From NCBI GenBank assembly GCA_001544595.2, contig FCOH02000020.1:41500-105499 (forward strand): DNA of 64,000 nucleotides. Direction: 5' to 3'. The DNA is from Caballeronia peredens (GTDB lineage: Bacteria; Pseudomonadota; Gammaproteobacteria; Burkholderiales; Burkholderiaceae). Within the stretch, counting starts at the first letter, position 1. Every line of letters begins with the position of its first letter. The position numbers and the translations under genes are program-made. This document shows, in pieces, positions 16,948 through 25,722 of this stretch. Under the pieces are notes generated by a model. The model searched no databases. It saw only the letters and a program-made list of their open reading frames with translations, and was not told the DNA's origin.

Positions 16948-18951
16948 TCATTCGGACCTCGATTCCACCAGCATCACCGGAACGCTTCCACATCCGGCGC
17001 TGCTCGCAATTTCGATGCCTTGCCACGGCGAGCCCTTGCCGTGATCGAAAGCCATCGGATCGACGCGCCGATCCGGCCGCAGCACATTGAACGGCCACGA
17101 CGGACGCCGCAGCCGCTCGTGCACGACGGAGCCGAGCCAGATCGGCGTCGGCGGCGCGCCCGGACGTTCGCGCACTTCGTAGTTCGTCGGCCAGAAACGC
17201 AGCACGTCGCGCTCGTCGGGTCCGAGCGACGAACGCGCGAACACGAGCTTCGACGGCTCACCGTTGTTCAGGCGCGGCAGCGCCGGCAGCGCGATGGCGG
17301 GCGCGTTCGGCGACACGACCGACATCACGCTCGTCAGCGTCACGTGCGACACCTCGGTCCAGCCGCGCGACAGAAGCTGCGCGCGGATCTGGCCGGGCGT
17401 CGCCGCCCATTGCACGGTGATCGGCTCGCGCCGGTCGCCTTCCATGCTCGAGCGGTAGCAGGAAAACGTTCGCCACACGGTATCCGTCCACTGAATCGGC
17501 GTGATGACGACGGTCGCGGGCGGCGCGCTGTGCGCTTCGGAGTCGTCGCTCAGTTGCAGCGCGACGCTCGCGCAGATCACGGCGAGCACCGCGACCGGCA
17601 TGAACGGCCGCGGCGCCGGCTTGGCCGGATTGCGCCACACCGCCGTGAGCGCGATCAGGAACACCCAGACGGCCGCGAGCGCCGCGCTGCCGAGCGCGTC
17701 CGAGATCGTGAAGCGGCCAAAATAAAGCCCCGCCAGCGCGACCGCCGTGACGATGGCGGACGTCGCCGTCGCGATGAACACGCCCGCCAGCAATCCCACG
17801 CGCCGCAGCAGCAGGAACGCGAGGAAACCGTAGATCACGACCGTCGCCGCGACGTGGCTGCTCGGAAAACGATGCTCCGACGGCGCGAACGCGACGAACA
17901 CCGGCTCGTGCGCCGTGAAGCGGATCGCGCTCACCAGCAGTTGCGAGAACGCGAGCGCCACGACCCAGTACATGACCGTGCGCCAGCGCCGCTCGAAGCT
18001 CATCCACACGATGACCATCGCGCCGAGCGCGAGCAGCGTCTGCGTGCTGCCGAGCGTGGCGGCGGCATCGAGGATCGAGTCGGTCCAGGTCGAACGGAAC
18101 GATTGCAGCAGCCGGTAGATCGACACGTCCACCTGCACGATCGACGCGCCGCGCGCGACGTTGGCGAGCACCGAGAAAAACACCAGCGCCGACACCAGCA
18201 GCAGCACCGAAATGATGACGATGAGCCCGGTCGCCGGATTGGCGGGATCGAGCGCGCGCGCGACGAGCCGGCCGGGCAGGCCGCGCCCCGCTTGCGCCCA
18301 TCTGAGCAGCGCTTCGCGCGAGGCGATGGTCCAGCGCGTCGCGTGCGAGACGAGCACGCGCGTCAGATTGAAGATGAGCCACGCGAGCGCAGTGACGATG
18401 ACGAGAATCACCACGAGACGGATCGACACCGCGCCCGCGAGTTCGATCGACGCACCGAACACGACGCCCGGCAGAATATGCGTCGGCGCCCAGATGAGCG
18501 CGCTCAGGATGTTGACCGCGAGAAAGCGCGCGGGCGTCATGCCGGTGACGCCCGCGACCACCGGCACGACGGCGCGCATCGGTGCGACGAAGCGCGCGAG
18601 CACGACGCTCTTGGCGCCGTGCTTCTCGAAGTATTTCTTGCCCGCGACGAGCGCGCCGGGATGCGCGCGGAACGGCCACATCTGCGCGATCCTGTCGGCA
18701 TAGCGCTGGCCGAACCAGAAGCTCGCGGCGTCGCCGGCGATGGCGCCCGCGATCGCGCAGAAAAATACCCAGCCGAGATTCAGCGCGCCCGTGCCGACGA
18801 GCGCGCCCGCGATGAACATCGCCGTGCTGCCCGGCACGAACGTGCCGATGAACGCCACCGATTCGAGGAACGACGCCAGCAGCACGACCGCGAGCGCCCA
18901 TTCCGGGTGGCCCGACAGAAGATGCAACAGCTTGAAGTAGGAATGTTCCAT
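16948..18951 (-). CDS. DedA (VTT)-PAP2 phosphatase-LssY C-terminal fusion protein
   Basis: A 667-residue protein with three modules. Residues ~1-200 are a DedA/VTT domain (LESVAFIGTFVPGSTAMFIAG; FWFGQRYADRI; RFVAPMRAVVPVVAGV). Residues ~225-430 are a PAP2 lipid phosphatase with SEHRFPSSHVAATV and later helices carrying the second His region. The last ~200 residues resemble the LssY C-terminal domain found with PAP2 enzymes. It probably dephosphorylates a lipid carrier such as undecaprenyl diphosphate in the membrane while the VTT part handles its flipping, which is inference. The start at 18951 is set by the family N-terminus; its ribosome site is weak. Confidence 0.85.
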   Translation of the reverse strand: MEHSYFKLLHLLSGHPEWALAVVLLASFLESVAFIGTFVPGSTAMFIAGALVGTGALNLGWVFFCAIAGAIAGDAASFWFGQRYADRIAQMWPFRAHPGALVAGKKYFEKHGAKSVVLARFVAPMRAVVPVVAGVTGMTPARFLAVNILSALIWAPTHILPGVVFGASIELAGAVSIRLVVILVIVTALAWLIFNLTRVLVSHATRWTIASREALLRWAQAGRGLPGRLVARALDPANPATGLIVIISVLLLVSALVFFSVLANVARGASIVQVDVSIYRLLQSFRSTWTDSILDAAATLGSTQTLLALGAMVIVWMSFERRWRTVMYWVVALAFSQLLVSAIRFTAHEPVFVAFAPSEHRFPSSHVAATVVIYGFLAFLLLRRVGLLAGVFIATATSAIVTAVALAGLYFGRFTISDALGSAALAAVWVFLIALTAVWRNPAKPAPRPFMPVAVLAVICASVALQLSDDSEAHSAPPATVVITPIQWTDTVWRTFSCYRSSMEGDRREPITVQWAATPGQIRAQLLSRGWTEVSHVTLTSVMSVVSPNAPAIALPALPRLNNGEPSKLVFARSSLGPDERDVLRFWPTNYEVRERPGAPPTPIWLGSVVHERLRRPSWPFNVLRPDRRVDPMAFDHGKGSPWQGIEIASSAGCGSVPVMLVESRSE

Positions 18952-18986
18952 CGTGATCGACGGGCGACGTGCACTGCGCGCAAACG

Positions 18987-20906
18987 TCAGACGGACTCGT
19001 GCCAGCGGCTGTCGGCGCGCAACAGATGGAGGTCGCGGTGAAATCGAGTGTACCCAACCCTGTCGAAGAACTCCAAAACCTGTATCGCGCGCTTGCGGCC
19101 GAGTCCGCTCGCATCGCGGAAAGACGCCGCGTCGATGCCGCCGCCATGCGTTTGCGCCTGCTCCGTCACGAGCCGCGCGAGCGCATCGATCGACGCGCGG
19201 CAATAGAACAGGTCGCGCACGACCTGAAACACGTCGCCGCGGCGCGAGAGTTTCTTCAGCAGCCGGCGCATGTCGTCCTCCGCGATGCCGTGCGTCGCGG
19301 CGAGATCGCGCACCCACGGCGGATCGAACCGTCCGCCTCCGAGCGATACCAGCACGGCGCGCGCCTGCGCCTCCTCGCGTTCGTCGAGCGTCACCGCATG
19401 CGACGGCAGATGCAGCCACGGCCCGCTCTTCGCGATCGCGCCGTTCGCCACGGCTTCGTCGGCGAGTGCGCGCCACAGCGCATCGGGCGCGAGCGGCGCG
19501 GCCATGCGGCGCAGACGCGCGGCGTCGGGGCCCTGCTCATCGGGAAAGCGTTCGTGGAATGCGGCGAGCGTATCGACGAGGCGCGCGTTCAGCACGCGCC
19601 ACTGCGATGCCGCGATGTACAGCGCATCGTTCTGCGTGGCGACGACGCGCACATCGGCCGGCCATGCGATCGATGCCGCCGGCATGCCGCACAGATGCTC
19701 GATCAACGATTGCGCCAGTCCATGCGGCGCCTGCCGGACGAGCGCATCGACGCGGCCGGTGTCGAGGAGCGCCGCGAGCGCGTCGAGCCACGCGCGGCGC
19801 TGCGGCGTGCGGCGCTTTCTGGCGGGCGCGAACGGATCGAGCACGCGGCCGCCGCCGACGGTACGGTTCGCCTGCGCATTGCGCACGATGAAGCGATCGC
19901 CGGGCAGCGCGCATACGGCCTGATCGAAGACGAGTTGCACGCGGGCCGTCTGTCCCGCGCCGAGCGTGTCGCCTTCGAGCAGCGCCACGTGCGCCACGCG
20001 ATGGGTCGTGCCGAGATGCGCATGCAACGGCGCCCAGTGCGTGAGCGTGAGCGGCGCATCGCCCAGCAGCGTCAATTCGACATCGATGCGCTCCGACGCG
20101 CGCGCGAGCCGCGTATCGACGATCCAGTCGCCGCGCGACAACGCCTCCTTGTCGGTTCCCGCGAGATTCAGCGCGCAGCGCTCGCCCGCGCGGCCCGTCG
20201 GCGCCGCGCGGTTCTGCTCGTGAATGCTGCGCACGCGCACGGGTTCGTCACCGCCCGCGCGCGGCGCGAGCGCGAGCACGTCGCCGACGTTCACGCGGCC
20301 GGCGAACACCGTGCCCGTCGCGATCGTGCCCTGGCCGGTCAGCGTGAACACGCGATCGACCGCCAGCCGGAAATAGCCGTCGTCGCGACGCGTGCGCCAG
20401 TGCGCGCCCGCATCGCGCAGATGGGCGTTCAAGGCCGCGACGCCCGCGTCGTCATGTGTGGTGGCGTCGGTGTCGAAGCGGGGCGCGTCGCGCAACGGGC
20501 CATCCGCGAGCAGCGCGTCGATTTCGGCGTGCACTTCGTGCCGCCGCGCCGCGTCCACGCGATCGCATTTGGTCACCGCAATCGCGCCGCGCGTCACGCC
20601 GAGCAGATCGAGGATCGCGAGATGTTCGCGCGTCTGCGGCATCACGCCGTCGTCGGCGGCGATCACGAGCAGCGCGTAGTCGATGCCGCAGGCGCCCGCC
20701 GTCATCGTGTGCACGAGCTTCTCGTGACCGGGCACGTCGATGAAGCCGAGCACGCCGCCGTCCTCCAGCGGCACGTAGGCGTAGCCCAGTTCGATCGAGA
20801 TGCCGCGCGCTTTCTCTTCCTTCAGACGATCGGTATCGACGCCCGACAGCGCGCGCACGAGCGTGGTCTTGCCGTGATCGATGTGTCCCGCCGTGCCGAC
20901 GATCAT
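18987..20906 (-). CDS. selB: Selenocysteine-specific elongation factor SelB
   Basis: Replaces EF-Tu for Sec-tRNA and carries it to the ribosome at UGA codons that have a SECIS hairpin. The 639-residue protein starts with the GTPase P-loop GTAGHIDHGKTTL, followed by RGISIELGYA, DVPGHEKL and TKCDRVD. It continues through EF-Tu-like beta domains (VFTLTGQGTIATGTVFAG) into C-terminal winged-helix repeats that bind the mRNA hairpin. Length agrees with E. coli SelB (614). Its ATG overlaps the selA stop (ATGA), so both are made in step. Confidence 0.97.
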   Translation of the reverse strand: MIVGTAGHIDHGKTTLVRALSGVDTDRLKEEKARGISIELGYAYVPLEDGGVLGFIDVPGHEKLVHTMTAGACGIDYALLVIAADDGVMPQTREHLAILDLLGVTRGAIAVTKCDRVDAARRHEVHAEIDALLADGPLRDAPRFDTDATTHDDAGVAALNAHLRDAGAHWRTRRDDGYFRLAVDRVFTLTGQGTIATGTVFAGRVNVGDVLALAPRAGGDEPVRVRSIHEQNRAAPTGRAGERCALNLAGTDKEALSRGDWIVDTRLARASERIDVELTLLGDAPLTLTHWAPLHAHLGTTHRVAHVALLEGDTLGAGQTARVQLVFDQAVCALPGDRFIVRNAQANRTVGGGRVLDPFAPARKRRTPQRRAWLDALAALLDTGRVDALVRQAPHGLAQSLIEHLCGMPAASIAWPADVRVVATQNDALYIAASQWRVLNARLVDTLAAFHERFPDEQGPDAARLRRMAAPLAPDALWRALADEAVANGAIAKSGPWLHLPSHAVTLDEREEAQARAVLVSLGGGRFDPPWVRDLAATHGIAEDDMRRLLKKLSRRGDVFQVVRDLFYCRASIDALARLVTEQAQTHGGGIDAASFRDASGLGRKRAIQVLEFFDRVGYTRFHRDLHLLRADSRWHESV

Positions 20907-22348
20907 GCGCCTGCGCTCCGCGCTTCCAGTTGCGCGATGAATGCCGCTTCATCGGCTTCTTCGAGACAGCGCAGATCGAGGCGCAGCGCGCCGTCCGCGA
21001 TGCGCCCGAGCACCGGCCGCGGCAACTCGCGCAGCCGTTTTTCCATGCGGTTCAGTTGCCCGCCGGGGCGCTTGCCGCTCGCGAGACGAACGGCGAGCCC
21101 GTAACTCGGCAGGACATCGACGGGCAACGCGCCGCTGCCGATCTGGCTGAACATCGGCTCGGCCGCGACCGCGAATTCGCCGCCCGCCATGCGCTGCAGC
21201 GCCGGCTGAATGCGCTCGGCGGCGAGGCGCATCGCGTCGGCGGGACGCGTGAGCAGGCGCAGCGTCGTGAGGCGCTCGCGCAGGCTCTCGGGCGCGCGAT
21301 AGAGTCGCAGCACCGCTTCGAGCGCCGCGAGTGTCAGCTTGCCCACGCGCAGCGCGCGCTTGAGCGGATGCTTCTTGATGCGGGCGATCAGATCGCGCCG
21401 CCCGACGATCAGGCCCGCCTGCGGTCCGCCCAGCAGCTTGTCGCCGCTGAAGCTGACCACGTCGGCGCCCGCCGCGACGGTCTCGCGCACGGTCGCCTCG
21501 CGCGGCAGCCCCCATTGCGCGAGATCGACGAGCGTGCCGCTGCCCAGATCCACGGCGACGGCCAGGCCGCGCGCCTTCGCGAGCGGCGCGAGTTCGGCGA
21601 GCGGCACGTCTTTCGTGAAGCCGGTGACGGCGTAGTTGCTGCAATGCACTTTCATCAGCAGCGCGGTCTTCGGGCCGATCGCTTCGTCGTAGTCTTTCAG
21701 ATGCGTGCGGTTGGTCGTGCCGACTTCGCGCAGCTTCGCGCCCGCGCGGCTCATGATGTCGGGAATGCGGAACGCGCCGCCGATCTCGACGAGCTCACCG
21801 CGCGACACGATCACTTCCCGCCGCGAAGCCAGCGCCGAAAGCGTGAGCAGCACGGCCGCCGCGTTGTTGTTCACGACGGTCGCGGCTTCGGCGCCCGTCA
21901 GTTCGCAGATAAGGCCGCTGATGAGATCGTCGCGGTCGCCGCGCGCGCCCGTGTCGAGATCGAATTCGAGGTTGGCGGGACGCGTGAGAATTTCCGCGAC
22001 CGCATGCACCGCTTCGTCCGGCAGAAGCGCGCGGCCGAGGTTCGTGTGCAGCACGGTGCCGGTGAGATTGAAGACGCTGCGCACGCTGCTTCGGGCGCGC
22101 TTCGCGAGATGCTCGCCGATGGAGAGCGCAAGCGCCGCATCGCTCAGTGCATCGACCGATGCGCGGCCTGCCTGCGCGTCGCCGCGCCAAGCGTCGAGCG
22201 TCGTGCGCAAGGCGTCGAGCACCTGCGTGCGTCCGTATTGCGCGATGACCGGCCCGAACGCCTCCGACGCCAGCACGCGCTCCACCGACGGCACGCGGGC
22301 CATCAGCGCGCGCAGTTCGTCGCCGTCGCTGCTTCTGACGTCGCTCAT
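20903..22348 (-). CDS. selA: L-seryl-tRNA(Sec) selenium transferase SelA
   Basis: PLP enzyme that turns seryl-tRNA-Sec into selenocysteinyl-tRNA-Sec using selenophosphate. It has 481 residues. Seen are FNLTGTVLHTNLGRALL, VVNNNAAAVLL, VEIGGAFRIPDIM and SFSGDKLLGGPQAG with the PLP-binding Lys. The ATG at 22348 overlaps the fdhE stop by 4 bp, and its own stop overlaps selB, so fdhE-selA-selB form one coupled operon. The selenophosphate synthetase gene selD is not in the window. Confidence 0.97.
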   Translation of the reverse strand: MSDVRSSDGDELRALMARVPSVERVLASEAFGPVIAQYGRTQVLDALRTTLDAWRGDAQAGRASVDALSDAALALSIGEHLAKRARSSVRSVFNLTGTVLHTNLGRALLPDEAVHAVAEILTRPANLEFDLDTGARGDRDDLISGLICELTGAEAATVVNNNAAAVLLTLSALASRREVIVSRGELVEIGGAFRIPDIMSRAGAKLREVGTTNRTHLKDYDEAIGPKTALLMKVHCSNYAVTGFTKDVPLAELAPLAKARGLAVAVDLGSGTLVDLAQWGLPREATVRETVAAGADVVSFSGDKLLGGPQAGLIVGRRDLIARIKKHPLKRALRVGKLTLAALEAVLRLYRAPESLRERLTTLRLLTRPADAMRLAAERIQPALQRMAGGEFAVAAEPMFSQIGSGALPVDVLPSYGLAVRLASGKRPGGQLNRMEKRLRELPRPVLGRIADGALRLDLRCLEEADEAAFIAQLEARSAGA

Positions 22349-23358
22349 CGTTCGTCTTGCGGCTGTTCGGGCCACAGCCACGGATTGGGCGCGGCACGGC
22401 GATAACCTGCATCGCCCATCAGGAGATCGAGCGTGAGACTCGCGAGATCGTCCGCGAAGGGCTCGAAATCGAACGCCTTCTCCTGATAGCCGATCTTGCG
22501 ATACGTGCCGCATTCGTCGCACGACTCGGCCTTGAGCGCCGCCTTGCGGGCGACTTCGGCGCGGTCTTCCTCGCGGACGTCGACGTCGGCGGCGCCCATC
22601 GCGTGATAGGCGATGCCCTTGGTCGAATCGCAATTCGAGCATTTCGCGCGCACCACGTGCAGCTCGGTCGCGCACAGGCCGCATTGCACGAAGCGGTAGC
22701 CGTCGTAGGCGCCGCCCACGCGCACGATGCTCGCCACCGGCACCGAGCCGCAGACCGGACATACGCCGGGCGTGTCGAGATAAGGCACGTCGCGCATGTC
22801 GATGCGGCTCGCGAGATCGGTCCACACGACCTGCAGCGCCGCCGCGATGAAAGGCGCCGCCGCCGGATCGATTTCCGCGAAGCGCAGCGCGAGGATCGCG
22901 TCGGCCTGCGCGTCGAGCGCGGCGGCGTCTGTCGCGCGCAGGCGGGCGACGAGCTGCGCGAGCGGAGGCGTCAGCGCGCCGGCGGACTCGATGTCGTCTA
23001 GCAGCATGAACAGCACGTCGCGCCAGGCGGGATCGCGCGTATCGGCGAGCGCCGGGACGATCGGCATCGAATGACGCTGATTCAGTTCGATCGATTCGCG
23101 CGCGGGCATCGGCGCCAGGAAGTTCGCGAGCACGCGCTGCTGCGCGTCGGCGAGCGCGGCCATGAGGCGCAGATAACCGGCGATCGGATTGCTTGCTTCG
23201 GCGAGTTCCCGGAGACGCGCGGCCCGCGCGGCGAAGACGGCGGCGCGCACGGGCATGCGCAAGCGCGGAATGGCCGATGGATCGAGCGATTCGATGTGCT
23301 CGGCTTCGACTATGCGTTGGACCACGGGGTTTCCTCGCAAGCGGTGCAGAACGGGCAT
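22345..23358 (-). CDS. fdhE: Formate dehydrogenase accessory protein FdhE
   Basis: Cytoplasmic iron-binding protein needed to make active respiratory formate dehydrogenase. It has 337 residues (E. coli 309) with an N-terminal helical domain and two rubredoxin-like zinc/iron knuckles: CPVCGSVP, VQCGLCATEL, CSNCDSTKGI and CDECGTYRK. AGGAC precedes the ATG at 23358. It is the first gene of the fdhE-selA-selB unit, which ties enzyme maturation to selenocysteine supply. Confidence 0.95.
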   Translation of the reverse strand: MPVLHRLRGNPVVQRIVEAEHIESLDPSAIPRLRMPVRAAVFAARAARLRELAEASNPIAGYLRLMAALADAQQRVLANFLAPMPARESIELNQRHSMPIVPALADTRDPAWRDVLFMLLDDIESAGALTPPLAQLVARLRATDAAALDAQADAILALRFAEIDPAAAPFIAAALQVVWTDLASRIDMRDVPYLDTPGVCPVCGSVPVASIVRVGGAYDGYRFVQCGLCATELHVVRAKCSNCDSTKGIAYHAMGAADVDVREEDRAEVARKAALKAESCDECGTYRKIGYQEKAFDFEPFADDLASLTLDLLMGDAGYRRAAPNPWLWPEQPQDER

Positions 23359-23438
23359 TCGTCCTGCCTATGCCATCTGGTCGACTACCTGCGTCAAGGA
23401 TATCAGCATAAAGTCCAGTCGATCGGACACGCGCTCGT

Positions 23439-23495
23439 GTATCTACAACGTGGATACATCAAACTTGACCCGGGGATGAAATCGTATCTACAACG
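23439..23495 (+). promoter_or_regulatory. Repeated operator-like motif upstream of mazEF
   Basis: GTATCTACAACG occurs twice, at 23439-23450 and 23484-23495. The first copy is part of an imperfect palindrome, GTATCTAC-AAC-GTGGATAC. They lie 30-90 bp before the mazE ATG. MazE-type antitoxins bind palindromes in their own promoters, so autoregulation is likely; the same region also holds the divergent fdhE start. Confidence 0.55.
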
Positions 23496-23525
23496 ACTCT
23501 ACATTTCTGGGACGTTCCGGCTTTC

Positions 23526-23777
23526 ATGAAACTCTCGATACAAAAGTGGGGCAACAGCGCGGCAGTGCGGCTGCCTGCGGCATTGCTGGATCAGGCTCAT
23601 CTCGAACTGGGCGACCAGCTCAATGTGGACGTTCGCCCGGACGGCATCATGCTCACGCCCGCGCGGCCCACCTATTCCCTGGCGGATCTGATCGCGCGAT
23701 GCGATTCGACGGCGCCCATGCCCGAAGACTTGGCTGCCTGGCAGAACGTCAAGCCGGTGGGAGGCGAAGCATGGTGA
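23526..23777 (+). CDS. mazE: MazE-type antitoxin (AbrB/SpoVT fold)
   Basis: Antitoxin of 83 residues. The N-terminal half is a swapped-hairpin DNA-binding domain (MKLSIQKWGNSAAVRLPAAL, then GDQLNVDV), as in MazE/PemI. The C-terminal half (LADLIARCD, MPEDLAAW) is the part that wraps the toxin. It overlaps the toxin start by 7 bp. It binds DNA as an autorepressor and neutralises MazF. The pair lies between fdhE and the formate dehydrogenase operon. Confidence 0.93.
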   Translation: MKLSIQKWGNSAAVRLPAALLDQAHLELGDQLNVDVRPDGIMLTPARPTYSLADLIARCDSTAPMPEDLAAWQNVKPVGGEAW

Positions 23778-24121
23778 GGCGAGTCAAATTCGAACGCGGC
23801 GACATCGTGCGCGTCAATCTGAATCCGACCGTCGGCAATGAACAGCAAGGTGAATTCCGCCCGGCTCTCGTGCTCTCGTCGGGCGTGTTCAACGCGATGG
23901 GTGTCGCGCTCGTCGCGCCGATCACGCAAGGCGGCAACGTTGCGCGCTTCGCCGGATTCGCGGTTCCGCTCGCGGGCGACGGCACGCAAACGCAGAGCGT
24001 TGCGCTCGTGAACATGATCCGCACGCTTGATCTCGAAGCCCGCGGAGCGCGCAAGATCGAGCGCGCGTCGGTTGCGGCCACGAACGACGCGCTCGCACGC
24101 CTTCAGACCATTCTCGACTGA
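23771..24121 (+). CDS. mazF: MazF/PemK-type endoribonuclease toxin
   Basis: mRNA interferase of 116 residues that cuts RNA at short sequences when freed from MazE. Motifs are RGDIVRVNLNPTVGNEQQGE with the start-loop and catalytic Arg region, RPALVLSS, APIT and the C-terminal QSVALVNMIRTLDLEARGAR. The length is normal for PemK/MazF, so it looks intact. It ends 10 bp from the convergent cytochrome gene of the formate dehydrogenase. Confidence 0.94.
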   Translation: MVRRVKFERGDIVRVNLNPTVGNEQQGEFRPALVLSSGVFNAMGVALVAPITQGGNVARFAGFAVPLAGDGTQTQSVALVNMIRTLDLEARGARKIERASVAATNDALARLQTILD

Positions 24122-24131
24122 CCGCTCGCCG

Positions 24132-24782
24132 CTATTTCCCGATGGTCTCCCTGAACCATCTCGGATGATGCTTTCTCGCCCATCCATAAGTCACGGTTCC
24201 GCGCGTCATCGCCCCGATCGACCCCTTGATCCACAGCGCCGCGTAGATATGCACGATGATCGACACGATCAGCACGAACGCCGTCGCCGCGTGCACGACC
24301 GACGCAATGCGAATCACCGTGATCGGGAAATAGAACGCGAAATACCGTCGCCAGATGACGATTCCGCTCAGCAGCAGCAACACGAGACTCGCCACCATCA
24401 CGAAGAACAGCAGTTTCTGCCCCGCGTTGTACTTGCCGATTTCCGGCAGCCGGTCCTCGCGGTTGGCGAGCACATCGTCGATCTGCTTCATCCACTGGAC
24501 GTCGTTCCTGTCCAGATAGTTGTGATGCCAGAAGCGCAGCGCGAGGATCATGAACGACAGAAACATCACGCAGCCCACGAACGGATGCAGAATGCGCGTC
24601 CACTGCCCGCCGCCGAAAATCGCATAGAGCCATGACATCGACGGATGGAACATCGCGAGCCCGGACAGCGCGAGCAGCACGAAGGTGATTGCGGTGATCC
24701 AGTGATTCGAGCGCTCGTTCGGCGTATAGCGCTGAATCAGCCGATTGCCCTTGATGTCACGCAGTTCGCTATCGTGTTTCAT
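24132..24782 (-). CDS. fdoI: Formate dehydrogenase gamma subunit, cytochrome b556
   Basis: Membrane anchor of the respiratory formate dehydrogenase, 216 residues, similar in size to E. coli FdnI/FdoI. It has four helices and the haem ligands expected for the family in NERSNHWITA, LHPFVG, and the paired His in VVHAATAFVLIVSIIVHIYA. It passes electrons from the FeS subunit to quinone. The start overlaps the beta-subunit stop by 14 bp. Confidence 0.94.
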   Translation of the reverse strand: MKHDSELRDIKGNRLIQRYTPNERSNHWITAITFVLLALSGLAMFHPSMSWLYAIFGGGQWTRILHPFVGCVMFLSFMILALRFWHHNYLDRNDVQWMKQIDDVLANREDRLPEIGKYNAGQKLLFFVMVASLVLLLLSGIVIWRRYFAFYFPITVIRIASVVHAATAFVLIVSIIVHIYAALWIKGSIGAMTRGTVTYGWARKHHPRWFRETIGK

Positions 24783-25713
24783 CTGTACGCTCCTGTCCGG
24801 CTTCGCGCCGGCGCCGCACTTCCTCGGCTTCCCGCTGCGCGTCGAGTTCCTCTTCCTCGCTCACTTCGTTCGGGCCCACGCGCGTGTAGTGGAAAAAGCC
24901 CGCGAGCGCCGCGAGTCCGATGCCGATCATCGCGAGCGGCTTGCTCACGCCCTTCCAGAGCGACACGAGCGGGCTGATGTGCGGGTCCTTCGCGAGGCCG
25001 TGATACAGCTCCGGCTGGTCCGCGTGATGCAGCACGTACATCACGTGCGTGCCGCCCACGCCCGGCGGATCGTACAGGCCGGCGTTCGCGAAGCCGCGCT
25101 CCTTCAGGTCTTCCACGCGATCGGCCGCCTGCGCCTGCATGTCGACCTTGGTGCCGAACATGATCGCGCCGGTCGGACAGGTCTTCACGCAGGCGGGCTC
25201 CTGCCCCACCGCGACGCGGTCCGAACACAGCGTGCATTTGTAGACGCGATGATCTTCCTTGGAGAGACGCGGAATGTTGAACGGACATCCGGTGATGCAG
25301 TAGCCGCAGCCGATGCAGTTCTCCTCGTGAAAATCCACGATGCCATTGGTGTACTGCACGATCGCACCCGGCGACGGACACGCCTTGAGACAGCCCGGGT
25401 CCTCGCAATGCATGCAGCCGTCCTTGCGGATCAGCCATTCGAGATCGCCCTTCGGATTCTCGTATTCGGTGAAGCGCATCACCGTCCACGAGTGCTCCGT
25501 CAGGTCGCGCGGATTGTCGTAGATGCCGGTCGTGTGGCCGACGTCGTCGCGCAGATCGTTCCATTCCATGCACGCCGTCTGACACGCCTTGCAGCCGATG
25601 CATTTCGACACGTCGATCAGCTTCGCCACGGTGCCCGTCGCCGGCACGCGGTCGCTCGGCGGCGGCGTGGTCGTGGCCGAGAGGCGCTTGATATCCAGCG
25701 ATTGCAGTGCCAT
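24769..25713 (-). CDS. fdoH: Formate dehydrogenase beta subunit, FeS protein
   Basis: Electron-transfer subunit of 314 residues with four ferredoxin-type cluster motifs: CIGCKACQTACMEW, CMHCEDPGCLKACP, CIGCGYCITGCPF and CTLCSDR with later CVKTCP. A C-terminal helix (LAMIGIGLAALAGFFHYTRV) anchors it to the membrane, as in FdnH/FdoH. It lies 9 bp after the catalytic subunit gene. No Tat signal of its own is present, so it is probably exported together with the alpha subunit. Confidence 0.95.
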   Translation of the reverse strand: MALQSLDIKRLSATTTPPPSDRVPATGTVAKLIDVSKCIGCKACQTACMEWNDLRDDVGHTTGIYDNPRDLTEHSWTVMRFTEYENPKGDLEWLIRKDGCMHCEDPGCLKACPSPGAIVQYTNGIVDFHEENCIGCGYCITGCPFNIPRLSKEDHRVYKCTLCSDRVAVGQEPACVKTCPTGAIMFGTKVDMQAQAADRVEDLKERGFANAGLYDPPGVGGTHVMYVLHHADQPELYHGLAKDPHISPLVSLWKGVSKPLAMIGIGLAALAGFFHYTRVGPNEVSEEEELDAQREAEEVRRRREAGQERTDETR

Positions 25714-25722
25714 CGCGGCCTC

